A stretch of DNA of 64,000 nt, taken from Umbilicaria muhlenbergii (lineage: Eukaryota; Ascomycota; Lecanoromycetes; Umbilicariales; Umbilicariaceae). Position numbers and translations under genes: made by a program. Under the pieces are notes generated by a model that searched no databases, had not been told where the DNA came from, and worked only from the letters and a program-made list of their open reading frames with translations. The stretch covers positions 7,462,312 to 7,526,311 of the forward strand of contig KK106981.1 in NCBI GenBank assembly GCA_000611775.1. Direction: 5' to 3'. Positions within the stretch are counted from its first letter, which is position 1, and each line of letters opens with the position of its first letter. Positions 22,719 to 33,257 of the stretch are shown one piece after another.

Positions 22719-24206
22719 TTCGCTTCGTTACATTTCCATGCTCTCCACTAACTGCATCCGAGCGATGATTACGAATACGAGCCCAGGACAGAAGGAGAGA
22801 GCTTCAGGAGTACACGGTAGGAGTATACGAGTAGCTGAACATCGCCGACCCCTCGTCACGAGGTAACAACGTCAACGGTTAGAATCGTGACGAGTGTACG
22901 CACGAGGTGCAGTCGGCGCAGTCGGCGCGGTCGGTGCAGACGGTGCAGTCCTCCCTCCGCTGTTCATACCCCCTCTTGCTTGTCGTTCCTGCGGTGACCA
23001 GGCATGAGACATGCCATGCGGGCCGCTATTTGACGACCCAGAATAATCCCCTCCCATGATGAGACCGTTACTTCCGAATCAGGGGATGCTCAAGAAAGGA
23101 AAAGGCCACGCCTTTCCGTCCGCCGAGTTTCATCCTTTTCGTCCTTTGTCCATGTCAAGCTTCTACTGTAGCTCCATCCCAATCACGCCCTTGAATCGAC
23201 CACAAAGCAGATTTCAAGGAACCGGCTGCCACGGATGATGGAAACGGGGCGATCGGATCCTTGTCGAACCGCCTCGCCCCAGTGTCCTTCATCTTATTGA
23301 AGTGCCGCCGTCGGGCTTCTTCCGTGGCTCAGGTGGACCTCCAGGCCTCTTGGCTCTTGGCTCTTGGCACTTGCCCCTGGGCCGCAGCCCACTGGAGCTT
23401 GGTTCCTTCCCGGCGTGCAAATCCAAGTACGGCTACTCCGATTAGGAAAAGGTCAACGCCAGTGCTGGGCCGGCGGCCGCTGGATCAGATAAGCAAACGG
23501 TCGAGCGGCCCGATGGAGCAACTGATCGTGTGTGCGACCAGGCCCACGCCGTGTGTGATGCGCTGAACCCACTCGTGCCACTGTTGTTGCTGCTGCCGCT
23601 TGCGAACTGAGGTGGATCAACCAGCTGGGCCTGTGGCCGGGTCAACATGCAGATTTACACTGTGGTAGCGGATAGCTATCCGGCCGATGTCGCGGGAGTG
23701 TGTGCTTGACGACTACATTTCGAGGGGGGAAGACGAAGATTTACGGGTATTAGAGGGAACTATATGTATTCTACATTGTTCGCGTAGGGCCGACCCTCTC
23801 AGACGCGATCGGGTCCTGAGCATGCCTCAACAGCATGCAGCCTTCTGGTCCAGCACGGACTAGTAGCACTTTCACTTTGTGCTGAATGAACCCTCCAGCT
23901 TGGGTATGAATGCGCCAGGAAAGTGGGCACAGTGCTTACAATACAGAGAGATTGACAAATGAGATGCCACGAAGGCGCTCGCAGCCTTTGGAGAGCCGAA
24001 ACTTGTTGTATTTGGCCGACCTGATTTTCCAGTGGATAGAAGCAACCGACTAGCATGATTGATCCTGCCCGACTGGATGCTGCTGAGACTCCTTTGCTCA
24101 CTCTGCGGTATGCCTGGGGTATCAAACACCCCACTGCCCTCATTGGGTTCCTGCCGCAACCGCTATATGTCGAGTCCGATTCACGCCGAGTCAATGCCGC
24201 CGAGCT

Positions 24207-24858
24207 TTATTTATCTCCACCACCAGCCATGGCCAGCATTGCGACTCCTAGCAAAACCCACCAATATCTGTAATGGAAAGTATTAGTAAATCCTCGTTAT
24301 CCCCATGGGTCACTACACTCACTTCTGCAGCATCGTTTTCTCTGGCTCTGGTTCCGCAACCTTGCCGCCAGGGTTCAGCACCACAGGCCTATTCAAGAGA
24401 GGCTGAGGTGCCGGCGCCGTCAAAACGACATCGAACTGCCTTGTTTGCTGCCCAGCTTCCAGTGTATCAGCGTGGGGGCCCGTCGTCGAAGCATGCCAGC
24501 TGGCACCCCAGACTTCACCCGCCTCATTGACGTTGATGCGTAGCCTGCCATTGACTGAAGGGTCAAAGGATGAAGCAGAGGTGACCGTCCCGCGCCAGGC
24601 TTTCGTCACCGGGTCATACACTCCAATGCGGATGAGATCGTTGTCAGGCGAAGAAGGAAGGGTTGGAGCGGTGAGTTGGTTGATGATGTTTTTCCTGCCG
24701 TTGAGGTCGTAAGTGACTTCCGCGAGCTTGCTGGGCTGGGCGGATGAGAAAGGCCAAGCGTAGATGGTAGCTGAGTGCTCTTGGACCGGGTTTTCCTGTG
24801 ATGAGAGCGCAACAGCCAAAAATGACGTCAGCACAAGGCTGAAGAAGACCCAGCGCAT
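24207..24858 (-). CDS. EMC10: ER membrane complex subunit 10 (EMC10)
   Basis: Two exons (24858-24323, 24267-24207; 55-nt intron, gtgagt...cag) give 198 aa. It starts with a signal peptide (MRWVFFSLVLTSFLAVALSS). The luminal beta-rich part contains TIYAWPFSSAQPSKLAEVTYD and NDLIRIGVYDPVTKAWRGTV. The second exon supplies a single C-terminal membrane helix (YWWVLLGVAMLAMAGGGDK). This is the architecture of EMC10, a luminal/membrane subunit of the EMC insertase that inserts tail-anchored and multipass proteins into the ER. The start was set at the signal-peptide Met, not an upstream in-frame Met (25095), because only the shorter form has a signal sequence. Confidence 0.82.
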
Positions 24859-25778
24859 GTCTGTAGAGTAAAACGTTTCAAGCCTTGCTTGCCAGCTTGA
24901 ACGCGGACACGCGCTTTTTGTGCTTGCTTTGAGGTCAGGTAGATGATAACTGGCGATACTGGCGAAACTGGTAAGGGTGCCGGGTGCTATGCCGCTAACT
25001 CCCATAAAACTCGCTGCATGTGTTCGTTCCGATGGCATGCATGCTTTCCTGAACTTCCTTTCTGTATCGGCCATGGGCTCCTCAGGCCAGCGCACCGCAA
25101 ACGTTCCTGCACGACCTCAGGTGCTGTCACTTGCAGTAGTGCATATGTGCGTAGGAGCTACAATCTAGTTTTCCGGTCCTGAAATGTAGTTCGGTGCCGG
25201 TCCTTCCTGACTAGGTACCTCACCATGCCGGGCCTGATTTGAGGACGACGAGGACAGATACGACGACTTTCATCAATTGTAGCAGATGATATCATTATCG
25301 GTGCGATGGGCATATGGACTCGATAAAGTGACAGCCTCTACAGAAAGTAGACAATGAACTAACTATGTTGTTTGCCTTTGGCCATGTCTTAACCAGAAAA
25401 ATCATGTTTCACGCATTCCCCTCGCCGTGAATCCCATTGGCTGAGATTCGCAACTCTGAAAACATGGTGCAGGGTCCGGAGAGAGGTGCTGTCGTTTGTA
25501 CTGCTGTGTGGTCGGCGTGAACACAGACCTCTTCCGGTGTGCTGCTCCATACTATGCTGTCCTCCCAGCACGAGAAGACGCCTTTTGGGTTAGTTCGTCT
25601 CGCTCGTGGAGCTCGTTCCAGCTTCTGGTGCTCGTCCAGCCGCCTCAGCCCTGTGGGTGATAGCCGCGAGGAAAGCTTAAAATGTTATTTCACGTCGTCT
25701 GCACACGCGATGGAGCTTGGGGCCTTCAATCACACTTGAGCTACGTTTGCGTTGCTCCGTCGTAGCAAACGAGCTGCA
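24859..25778. other. divergent promoter region EMC10/Nic96
   Basis: About 920 bases between two divergent starts. It should hold both promoters. I see no ORF with recognisable content and no clear motif to assign. Confidence 0.5.
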
Positions 25779-28700
25779 ATGAATCTATTCGGCAATCTGG
25801 GAGTGTCGACGGCGTCAACGCAGCAGTCTCAGCCAGCACAATCAGGTGGTCTGTTCGGGAGTCTCAACGCCTCACAGCCGCAACAGCAGTCCTCCCTCTT
25901 CTCAAATCTCGGCGGGCAATCCAAGCCACAAGCATCCGGTGGTCTTTTTGGTGGCTTGGGACAGGGACAACAACAGGCCAGCTCTGGTGCTGCTGGGGCC
26001 GGAGCTGGAGGCGGCGGAGGTCTTTTCGGAGCGCCCACAACTACCACTTCGCAGCCTCCGTCAACCCTGTTCGGTCAGCAAAACAATACCTCATCCTCGC
26101 AACCTTTTGGTTCTTCTTTATTCGCAAATACCCAACCGCAACAGCAGCAGCTACAGAGTCAGTTAGGGCAGTCACAACCAGGGCAAGTTCAGGATGGGCA
26201 GCAAGCGGGAGGCTTACGGACACCATCGCAACCTGCCTATTTCGATAGTCTACTTGAAAAGGGGAAGAGGAGATCTGTTGCCGCCAACGGCACCGCGGGC
26301 TTGTGGGAGGTGCCGGATTTGCAGCTGGGGTTAGGAGACATAGCGAGGAAGGTGAGAGAGCTTGGTGGTATAGGATCACAGACTACAGGTGAACGGGGCG
26401 CAGATACCAGGGCGTAAGCTTTAGGAATGGTCCTTTCTCCTGTACAACACGTGTCTGATATGCGTACAGCCACTACCTCCTAGCAGCATCTGGCATCAAC
26501 CCTGGCTCTACCCTGAAAGATCTTAACTCTCTCAATACCTATAGATCAGCGGCAGATAACCTTCACCAGCCAGCAGACTGGGACCCAGACAGCAGCAAAT
26601 ATGTCAATCAATTGCAGCAACAGTCGACACTCAAAATGATAGAAGATGGTCTGAAGCGTGCACAGCGAGACTTTGACACGTATCTTGAAGAGCACGTTGA
26701 CATCAACTGGGAGGAGCAGCGAAGGAAAATCTATGAGCATTTCGGCCTTGCGGCCAAGGGCAACAACACTTTAGATGATCCCGTGAATTACCCTAGTTTA
26801 GGTGGAAGTGGAAGTTTCAGCCGGTCGTCCCAAAGAGGACGTCGTTCGACAGCGACACGCCCTGGCCATGCAACCCCAAACCGAAGTGTTTTCGGCAACT
26901 CGGGGATGCAAAAATCTGTGATTGGTACACCAGGTGTAGGCTCAGGAAATGCGGCCCTGTTCGCGGATGTGGCTGATAAGAATGGGACTGGGCCGGGCGT
27001 CCAAGATGATCGGTCTTTGCGGGAGAAGCAGGGCAAGTTCGCAGAGAAAGTCCAAAGATTGAACGAGGCACGGCTGCAAGAACGAGTCTATCCGATACTG
27101 CAAGAATTTGCGGAAGTAGAGGGCCAACCTGGTGGAGAGGTACGCTTCACTACTTTTTAAATATTGAAGTGAAGCTAAAGACCGGTTTTGCAGTCTCCCA
27201 GTCAACTTACAGAGGCATACAGGGCATTGAATGAGATTGTGAACGAGAAGTCGATCACAAACGATCCAAATGCTGCCAGGGAACGCCGCTTCGTCAATGA
27301 TTATTTGGATGAGTCGCCTAAGTCAGCCAAAGCAATGAGGATTCGAGCGAGAATCACCGATGGATCAAGAAGATGCCTGGAAAAGCAGTATGACAGACTC
27401 TCTCTGCAAGGCGTCGAACAAGGCCGAAACTGATTGCGCGATGAATAGATTCTATGATCAAATTGAACAGCTGGTTACTCGGAATCCACGAGAGGCGAAC
27501 TTAGGCGGTGTACCGACGAAGATTAACCAAGTACGGGCCTATATCAGAATCCGCAATACACGAAGGGATCTTGCTCCGGATGGCACTGATCTACAGACCC
27601 TCGGCGACGATTATTGTTGGGCGCTAATCTTCTATCTTCTGAGAAGCGGTCTCGTGAAAGAGACGGCGGAGTATGTGACCACTAACGCCACGGCCTTCAG
27701 AGCCCTGGACCGCAATTTTGTCACATACATAACAAGTTTTGCAAGTAGTTCCGACCGGAGGTTGCCTCGAGCTATGCAAGACCGAATCAACGCGGAGTAC
27801 CAACAGAGATCCCGCATAGCACCCGAGAACTCTCTTGATCCCTACAGAATGGCTTGCTACAAAGTTATCGGCCGATGTGAGCTCCACAAGCGGACTTTTG
27901 ACGGCATCAATCAAGGCGTCGAAGACTGGATCTGGTTGCAATTCACTCTCGCAAGGGAAGCTAATCGCGTGGAAGAGGTGGCTGGCGAAGTATATGGGCT
28001 CGATGAACTACGTGAAGACATTAGAGATGTCGGTCAGCGCCATTTCTCCAAAGGGTCAGACACGTTGGGAGGTTACGGAACATATTTCTTCCTCCAGATC
28101 CTTGGCGGAATGTTCGAGCAGGCGGTGGCATACTTGTATTCCCACTCGTATGTCGCTGCTGTACATTTCGCTATTGCTTTAGATTTCTACGGTCTATTAA
28201 GGGTGTCAGACTTCTCGGCTACGGACTCAGAGCTTTGTAAGTTTCTCAAGGCTCATCCTGTCGCGACTGCCTCTACCGGCAGCGTTTATCTGACATTTTC
28301 TGTAGTAACCTACAACACGAAACAGCTTCCTCAGATTAGCTTTGGCCGCATGCTAGGCTATTATACACGCGACTTCCGGTCTGCCAACGTCGTGGCCGCA
28401 GTGGATTATCTCACGTTAATATGCCTCAATGCTGACCTTCCCGGTCCATTGGGGACGTCACAATCCTCTCTGTGTCACGAAGCGCTTCGCGAACTTGTCC
28501 TTGAAACCAGGGAATTTGCGCAACTACTGGGTGATGTTCGTTCTGACGGCACCAGAATTAGAGGAGCAATTGAGCAGAGACTAAGGTTAATCGGGCTTGC
28601 AGACCAGGAAGAGTTTCTGACGACCGTGACCGTACAGGCTGCTAGTGTTGCTGACGACAATGGGCGAACGACTGATGCTGTGTTGCTTTACCATTTGGCG

Positions 28701-29435
28701 GAGGACTACGACAACGTTATAGTGATCATCAACCGAGCCTTGTCAGAAGCCATAGCGGTGGACATTGGACAGCAGCAACTGCGACTTCAGCCCCTTAAAC
28801 CTAGGACGCTTGCTCCGCAAGGACAGCCGCAACAACAGCAGCAACCAGAGGGTAGTAGCTTGAGCTTGACCTCGGTCGACGACCCTGCCGTGCTAGCCAG
28901 GAACATGATCTCCCTGTACAACGCCAACGCCCTCTACTACCGCAAGATTCGCCCCGCGAACCGCGACGCTTGCGGCGTACTGCTCCGCATGAGCGAAGTC
29001 AAGGCTAAAGTGGAAGCGGGTCAATGGACCGAAGCTTTGGATGTGAGTGCTTTGCCACACATCCTGCTCTTGTCTAGCTGGTATCAGAAATACTGATGTC
29101 CAATGCAGATGATCGAATCCCTCTCCCTCCTCCCCATCAAAGCGGCCGGGTCTATTCCCCTCATCCGCTCCAGCGCGACCACATTTAACAGCCTTCCGCC
29201 CGTCATCTCCCGCAATATCGGGCCTCTGCTCCTATGGACCATCACGTGCATTGGCAAACAGAGAGAAAGCCTCGGGTCGAGGGAATACGAGGGCGAGACG
29301 AGGAGAGAGATGAGCGAGCAGTTGTTGCAAGGGGCGAAGGATCTGATGGTTTTTGCGGGCATGGTCAAGTATAGACTGGGGGAGAGGGTGTGGGAAGGAT
29401 TAATCAGGTGCGGGGGAGATGTGGGTGCTTATTGA
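25779..29435 (+). CDS. nic96: Nucleoporin Nic96/Nup93 with FG-rich N-terminus
   Basis: Six exons (25779-26413, 26470-27139, 27194-27387, 27449-28236, 28306-29042, 29109-29435) join in phase to ~1116 aa. The N-terminal ~160 residues are Gln/Gly rich with FG-type repeats (LFGNLG, GLFGSL, GLFGGLG, LFGQQ, PFGSSLF). The Nic96 domain follows, from RAHYLLAASGINPGS through HFGLAAKGN and REANLGGVPTKINQVRAYIR to the C-terminal helical stack (IGPLLLWTITCIGKQR). Nic96 anchors the inner ring of the nuclear pore and recruits the Nsp1-Nup49-Nup57 channel complex. The fourth intron (28237-28305, 69 nt) has no in-frame stop, so retention would keep the frame. Removing it restores the SELLTYNTKQLPQISFG block expected for the family. 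Confidence 0.92.
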
Positions 29436-30005
29436 TTGTGTAGACGGCCTCATCGAGTACAAAATGGGTCAGATGGGAAAGAGTTGTTGATGGGTATCAT
29501 TAAACATTAGGCTGGGGGCCATGGCAGCCTATGTTGATAATGGGAGAGATCTAGAAACTCATTGAGTGCTGTCAGGCTCGTCTGTGTTGGAATAAAGCAT
29601 GAAATTAGTACCAATTTCCTGAGCACGTTTCCGATGTGCATCTCCTGTTGCCATACCCGTATTTATGGAGGTTTGGCTTCATGCATCTTCTGCTTCTGCA
29701 ACCCCTTTTTGCAAAGCCTTGCATCGTAAGTGTGGTATTCTCTTACGGTGTGGCTGGCTTGCCCGAAGGTTCAGATCCATCTCCATTGTCTATAATGCTC
29801 TTATGACATCCACTATTCACATGCACTATTGAATTGTTCGGACTGAGTCATATACGTATGTTTTGGCTGCATTAGCACTCTTCATAGTTGTGAAGTAATA
29901 ACACTAGGACACAATGCTTCAACGCAGTAGCTTTCCACCAAATACTTCTTGATATTGCAATATTGCTGTGTACCATCCATCACTTTTCGCAGCAAGAACG
30001 GCAAC
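29436..30005. other. gene-free stretch
   Basis: About 570 bases between Nic96 and the next start. It should contain a 3' UTR and a promoter. I see nothing else. Confidence 0.5.
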
Positions 30006-30963
30006 ATGCCGCATATCTACGGAGGTGGACGCTTGAACAACAGGTCTGGAGATACTGAGGATATCGCGGAGCACTGGAAGGACCGCGCCAACACCAGCAG
30101 CCCAGACGAAGTGGAAGATGGATTTGTTGTGATCAGCGATGAGACAACCGCAGAATGGGTACGCCAACTCCTGTTCCTTGTCCATCGTCTTTGCATATAT
30201 TTACCTTCTGACACCTATCCAGGACGGTGACCAAACCCGATACGTGCCCCCCACGACTTATCAGTCCGCCGTTCAGAGCGCAAAACAGACTTGTGGACTT
30301 GGGCTATCGTACATCCAGAACACCGTCGACAAAGCAGCTTCGGCCGTTGCCCAGGTTGCAGAGGAGGCACTTCCGACTTCCTTGGCCCCAAGACGGAGGG
30401 AATCAAGTATCATGGATATCACGGGCTGGGAGCCGCCGAAGAACGCATTCGATCGGGAAGTATCGGAACCTAAGAGCAGCCGGGAGGTGAAGCTAAGCAC
30501 TTATCGACAACACTTGGCACTGAAAGAGAGGCAGAAAGCGGAAAGCGGGATCCAGTTTGCAGAGGAGAACGAGGCTTACGACACCATGGGGGTATCGACT
30601 GCATGGCGGAAATCAGAGAAGAGGGAAGAAGACAAGATACGAAAGCAACGATTGCTGGAAGAGTGGAAGGCAAGAGACGAGCGGAGAAAATCCCAGAGAG
30701 GTGGAAATTATGGCCGAGAGCTGGAGGACATGACAGGGACACGCGATAGAGCGCCAAAGCGAGTATCGCAGCTGCCAAAGCAACAAGCACGCGCTGTGAG
30801 CGACACATACAGTACGCGGGCACGCATGGGTGCTGCAAAGTCGACCGATTCCGCTCAAAAAGGTATGGTTTTCACCGCTGGCATGGAGAGAGGTGCGGCA
30901 GTAACCATATCCAGCCGCAGCCCGGAAAGATCAGTCAGAGAGGGACAAGACCGAGGAAGGTGA
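30006..30963 (+). CDS. conserved-looking hypothetical protein
   Basis: I do not recognise this protein. Exons 30006-30158 and 30223-30963 (64-nt intron, gtacgc...cag) give ~297 aa. The first exon encodes MPHIYGGGRLNNRSGD and an acidic EVEDGFVVISDE patch. A middle segment (SAVQSAKQTCGLGLSYIQNTVDKAASAV) could form an amphipathic helix. Residues about 130-220 are charged and probably coiled (REVKLSTYRQHLALKERQKAE, KREEDKIRKQRLLEEWKARD), followed by a basic Ser/Arg-rich tail. There is no signal peptide or membrane segment. The conserved splice phase and coding-like composition support a real gene. Confidence 0.7.
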
Positions 30964-31422
30964 GGCATGCAAATGCATTCCAGCTCAGGAATCAAGTATT
31001 AACTTTGGTCGACTGCAGAACCCACGGGATATCGGCGGAAACGACTATCGTAAAGCGTAGCATGGCTGGCTTTTGGGATCTGCCATTCTCGAAGGTTAGC
31101 TGGAGTTTCCAGCTGGAAGCAAGGAGAGCCTGACCATGATCCTTTGCTTCAGAGGTGACGTTAATGGTTGCAACTATTTGACTAGCATGTTCATGACAAA
31201 TCCGTTTCACGTAAGAACAGCGCGTTCTTGATGAGTAGTGATCAAGCTTCACGAGTCCGACTTTGATTTGGACCCTGGGCAAGGGAAGCTTCAATAGCTG
31301 ATGGCAGTCGCTGCACGTAGAGCAGATGAGTACGGTGTCAGGAAAATCAATACGTAGCATTCAAGTGAATTTCAGTGGCACGTGCTGCGCCAGTAAATAA
31401 GTGCCGATGACTTTGTTCCACA
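30964..31422. other. 3' intergenic
   Basis: About 460 bases between convergent 3' ends of the hypothetical gene and Lunapark. A 122-codon minus-strand ORF (30992-31360) has no recognisable domain and was not accepted. Confidence 0.5.
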
Positions 31423-32771
31423 TCAGCTCTTTTTCTTCGCGGAGCCTTTGGGTCTACCTCTTTTTGGTTTCACGGGCTCAGGTTCCGGCGAATCCTCAGC
31501 CTCTGTTGCTGCTTTCTCCTGTTCTGAAGCATCTGAATATTGGGTGACATCACTCTCCTCACCACCATCGCGAGGCACTATAGCAAGCTCATCCTCGGTG
31601 ATTTCATCCACTGGTATTGGCTTCTCTTTAGGTTCCTCATTCGGCTTCTGCTTGCCAGCTTCTGTCTGTTTCTTCATAGTTGCGACGATTTTCTCGGCCT
31701 CGCTGTCTTCGCCATTTACTGCTCCACATCCACTACATTTCCATTTACCCACCTCTTCCAGGCGTTTGATACCTGGTGGCGCTTGACCATTGACAAGCCT
31801 ACACTCTTTACAAATCAAAGCGATGCGGTTTCTTGGTAGAGTTTCATCTTCCCCGAGGAGCACATCTAGTAAACGGTCGTACCAACGGGGTCCACCGTCC
31901 GCTTGAGCATATTGCGGTACAGCTGAGAAGGCGTTCGGTGCGAACTCCGCAGAATCCCCAGGAGGAGACAACGCTTGTTGTTGTGGTGGTGCAACAGCGG
32001 CGCCTGCGGAAGGGGGCGGACTTTGACTCAAGGGATATCTTGGATCGTGTATGAGGCGCTGCGGCGTCTTCGAGGCGGACGTAGATACGTTCCTCCCAGG
32101 AATATTTGCTGTTGGAGGAGGCGCAAATCCGGTTCTCCCTCCTTTCGGCGTATTCAAGCTCTGGCCGGGTGTCGGTTTGCGACTAGGAGTGCCGCCGGAT
32201 TTCGATTTTGGCGAAGGAGTTCCTCCATATTTTTCTAGCAGCTGTTGGGTAGTGTTGTACTTTGTCGCAGTTTTTAACTTATCTATTGTCTTGTCCCTTT
32301 GCTTTTGTAAATCGTCCATATGAGCCTGGACTTTTGAGATGCGATAATTGTAGTACGTTGTCAGGCCGAGTCTGACAAAGTAGATACTGTGCCCATGTGA
32401 GATGTGTGGCCTACCAATATTGAAGTCGTAGCTTGTTACTCACACGACGGGTCCACCGACAATTGCGCCGTACTCAACCATTCCCCAGTTTTTCCAGCCT
32501 ACTACTAACGCCAGTATGATGGAATAAAGAAGGTACGCGAAGCTCGTATAGAGTAGCCATAAGGCGTTGAAACGCCTCGACCGTTGCCGAAGACCATCAA
32601 GAGTGTTGTTGGCCCGAATGATCTTGTCTGACAAGGTAGACAGAGTCTTTTCGAAGGAGGCCGGTGAACTGTCATCGCCCTAGAGAAGTCTCAATAAATA
32701 ACAAGGCTTGAAGATGAGGGGTAAAGGTAGCGGCAGTTGATGCTCACTTTCCAAGGCCACAAGGAAACCAT
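31423..32771 (-). CDS. lnp1: Lunapark ER-junction protein
   Basis: Three exons (32771-32748, 32679-32444, 32386-31423; introns of 68 and 57 nt) give 407 aa. The first exon codes only eight residues (MVSLWPWK). A coiled segment is followed by two adjacent membrane helices (ALWLLYTSFAYLLYSIILALVV and the EYGAIVGGPVVIYFVRLGL region), then a second coiled coil (HMDDLQKQRDKTIDKLK). A Pro/Ser linker leads to the Lunapark zinc ribbon with CKEC and CSGC pairs (ICKECRLVNGQAPPG, WKCSGCGAVNG). The acidic tail ends in a basic KRGRPKGSAKKKS. Lunapark sits at ER three-way junctions and stabilises the tubular network with atlastin/Sey1 and reticulons. Confidence 0.92.
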
Positions 32772-33257
32772 TCTCAAGCTATATAGCGAGTCGAATATTC
32801 TAAGCAGATTAACTGTTAGCTCTAAGGGTTGAAGGGATGGTTCAGGAGTACCAGTATGCTTTTACCGTTCACCCTTCAATACTTGTCCTTTGCCGTGGGC
32901 AGCGTGCTTTAACTCATCTTAACTTGGCACTTCAACGTGGTGGAGTTGTAGAATGTGGTATTTAACGTAGACGGAGGCGAATAGAGAGACGTAGACTGAG
33001 GGACGCAAGACAAACGTGACTGACAGGGGCTGAGGGCTTGATGGTGCCGGCGGGCGGGTACTCCCGCTCACTAGTCGCAAAGCGGACAGGCACTCAGGGT
33101 CCGCAGTGAGAGCAACAAGCAGCTCGCCCAGGCCATTTCATTTGGATGTGGTAGAGCATCCTGAGCGACGCTTATTCATGCAGCGGTAGCCTTTGAGTCG
33201 GTCTCAAAGGATCAAATGTGGAGCTGGATTGGTTAGGGGAGATGCTAGCGAGTCACT
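32772..33257. other. divergent promoter Lunapark/GRIP golgin
   Basis: 486 bases between two divergent starts; it should hold both promoters. I see no other element. Confidence 0.5.

Larger units (their letters stand above)
21984..24206. other. gene-free stretch with minisatellites
   Basis: About 2.2 kb between the acyltransferase start and the EMC10 3' end. Besides the repeats listed separately, there is a GGCGCAGTC-type 9-nt tract near 22904-22950. ORFs of 60-200 codons overlap one another on both strands and are Pro/Cys/His or Lys/Met rich because of the repeats. I see no supported gene. Confidence 0.55.

Noticed and set aside
30992-31360. 122-codon minus-strand ORF
   Set aside because: No recognisable domain; lies in the convergent 3' region.
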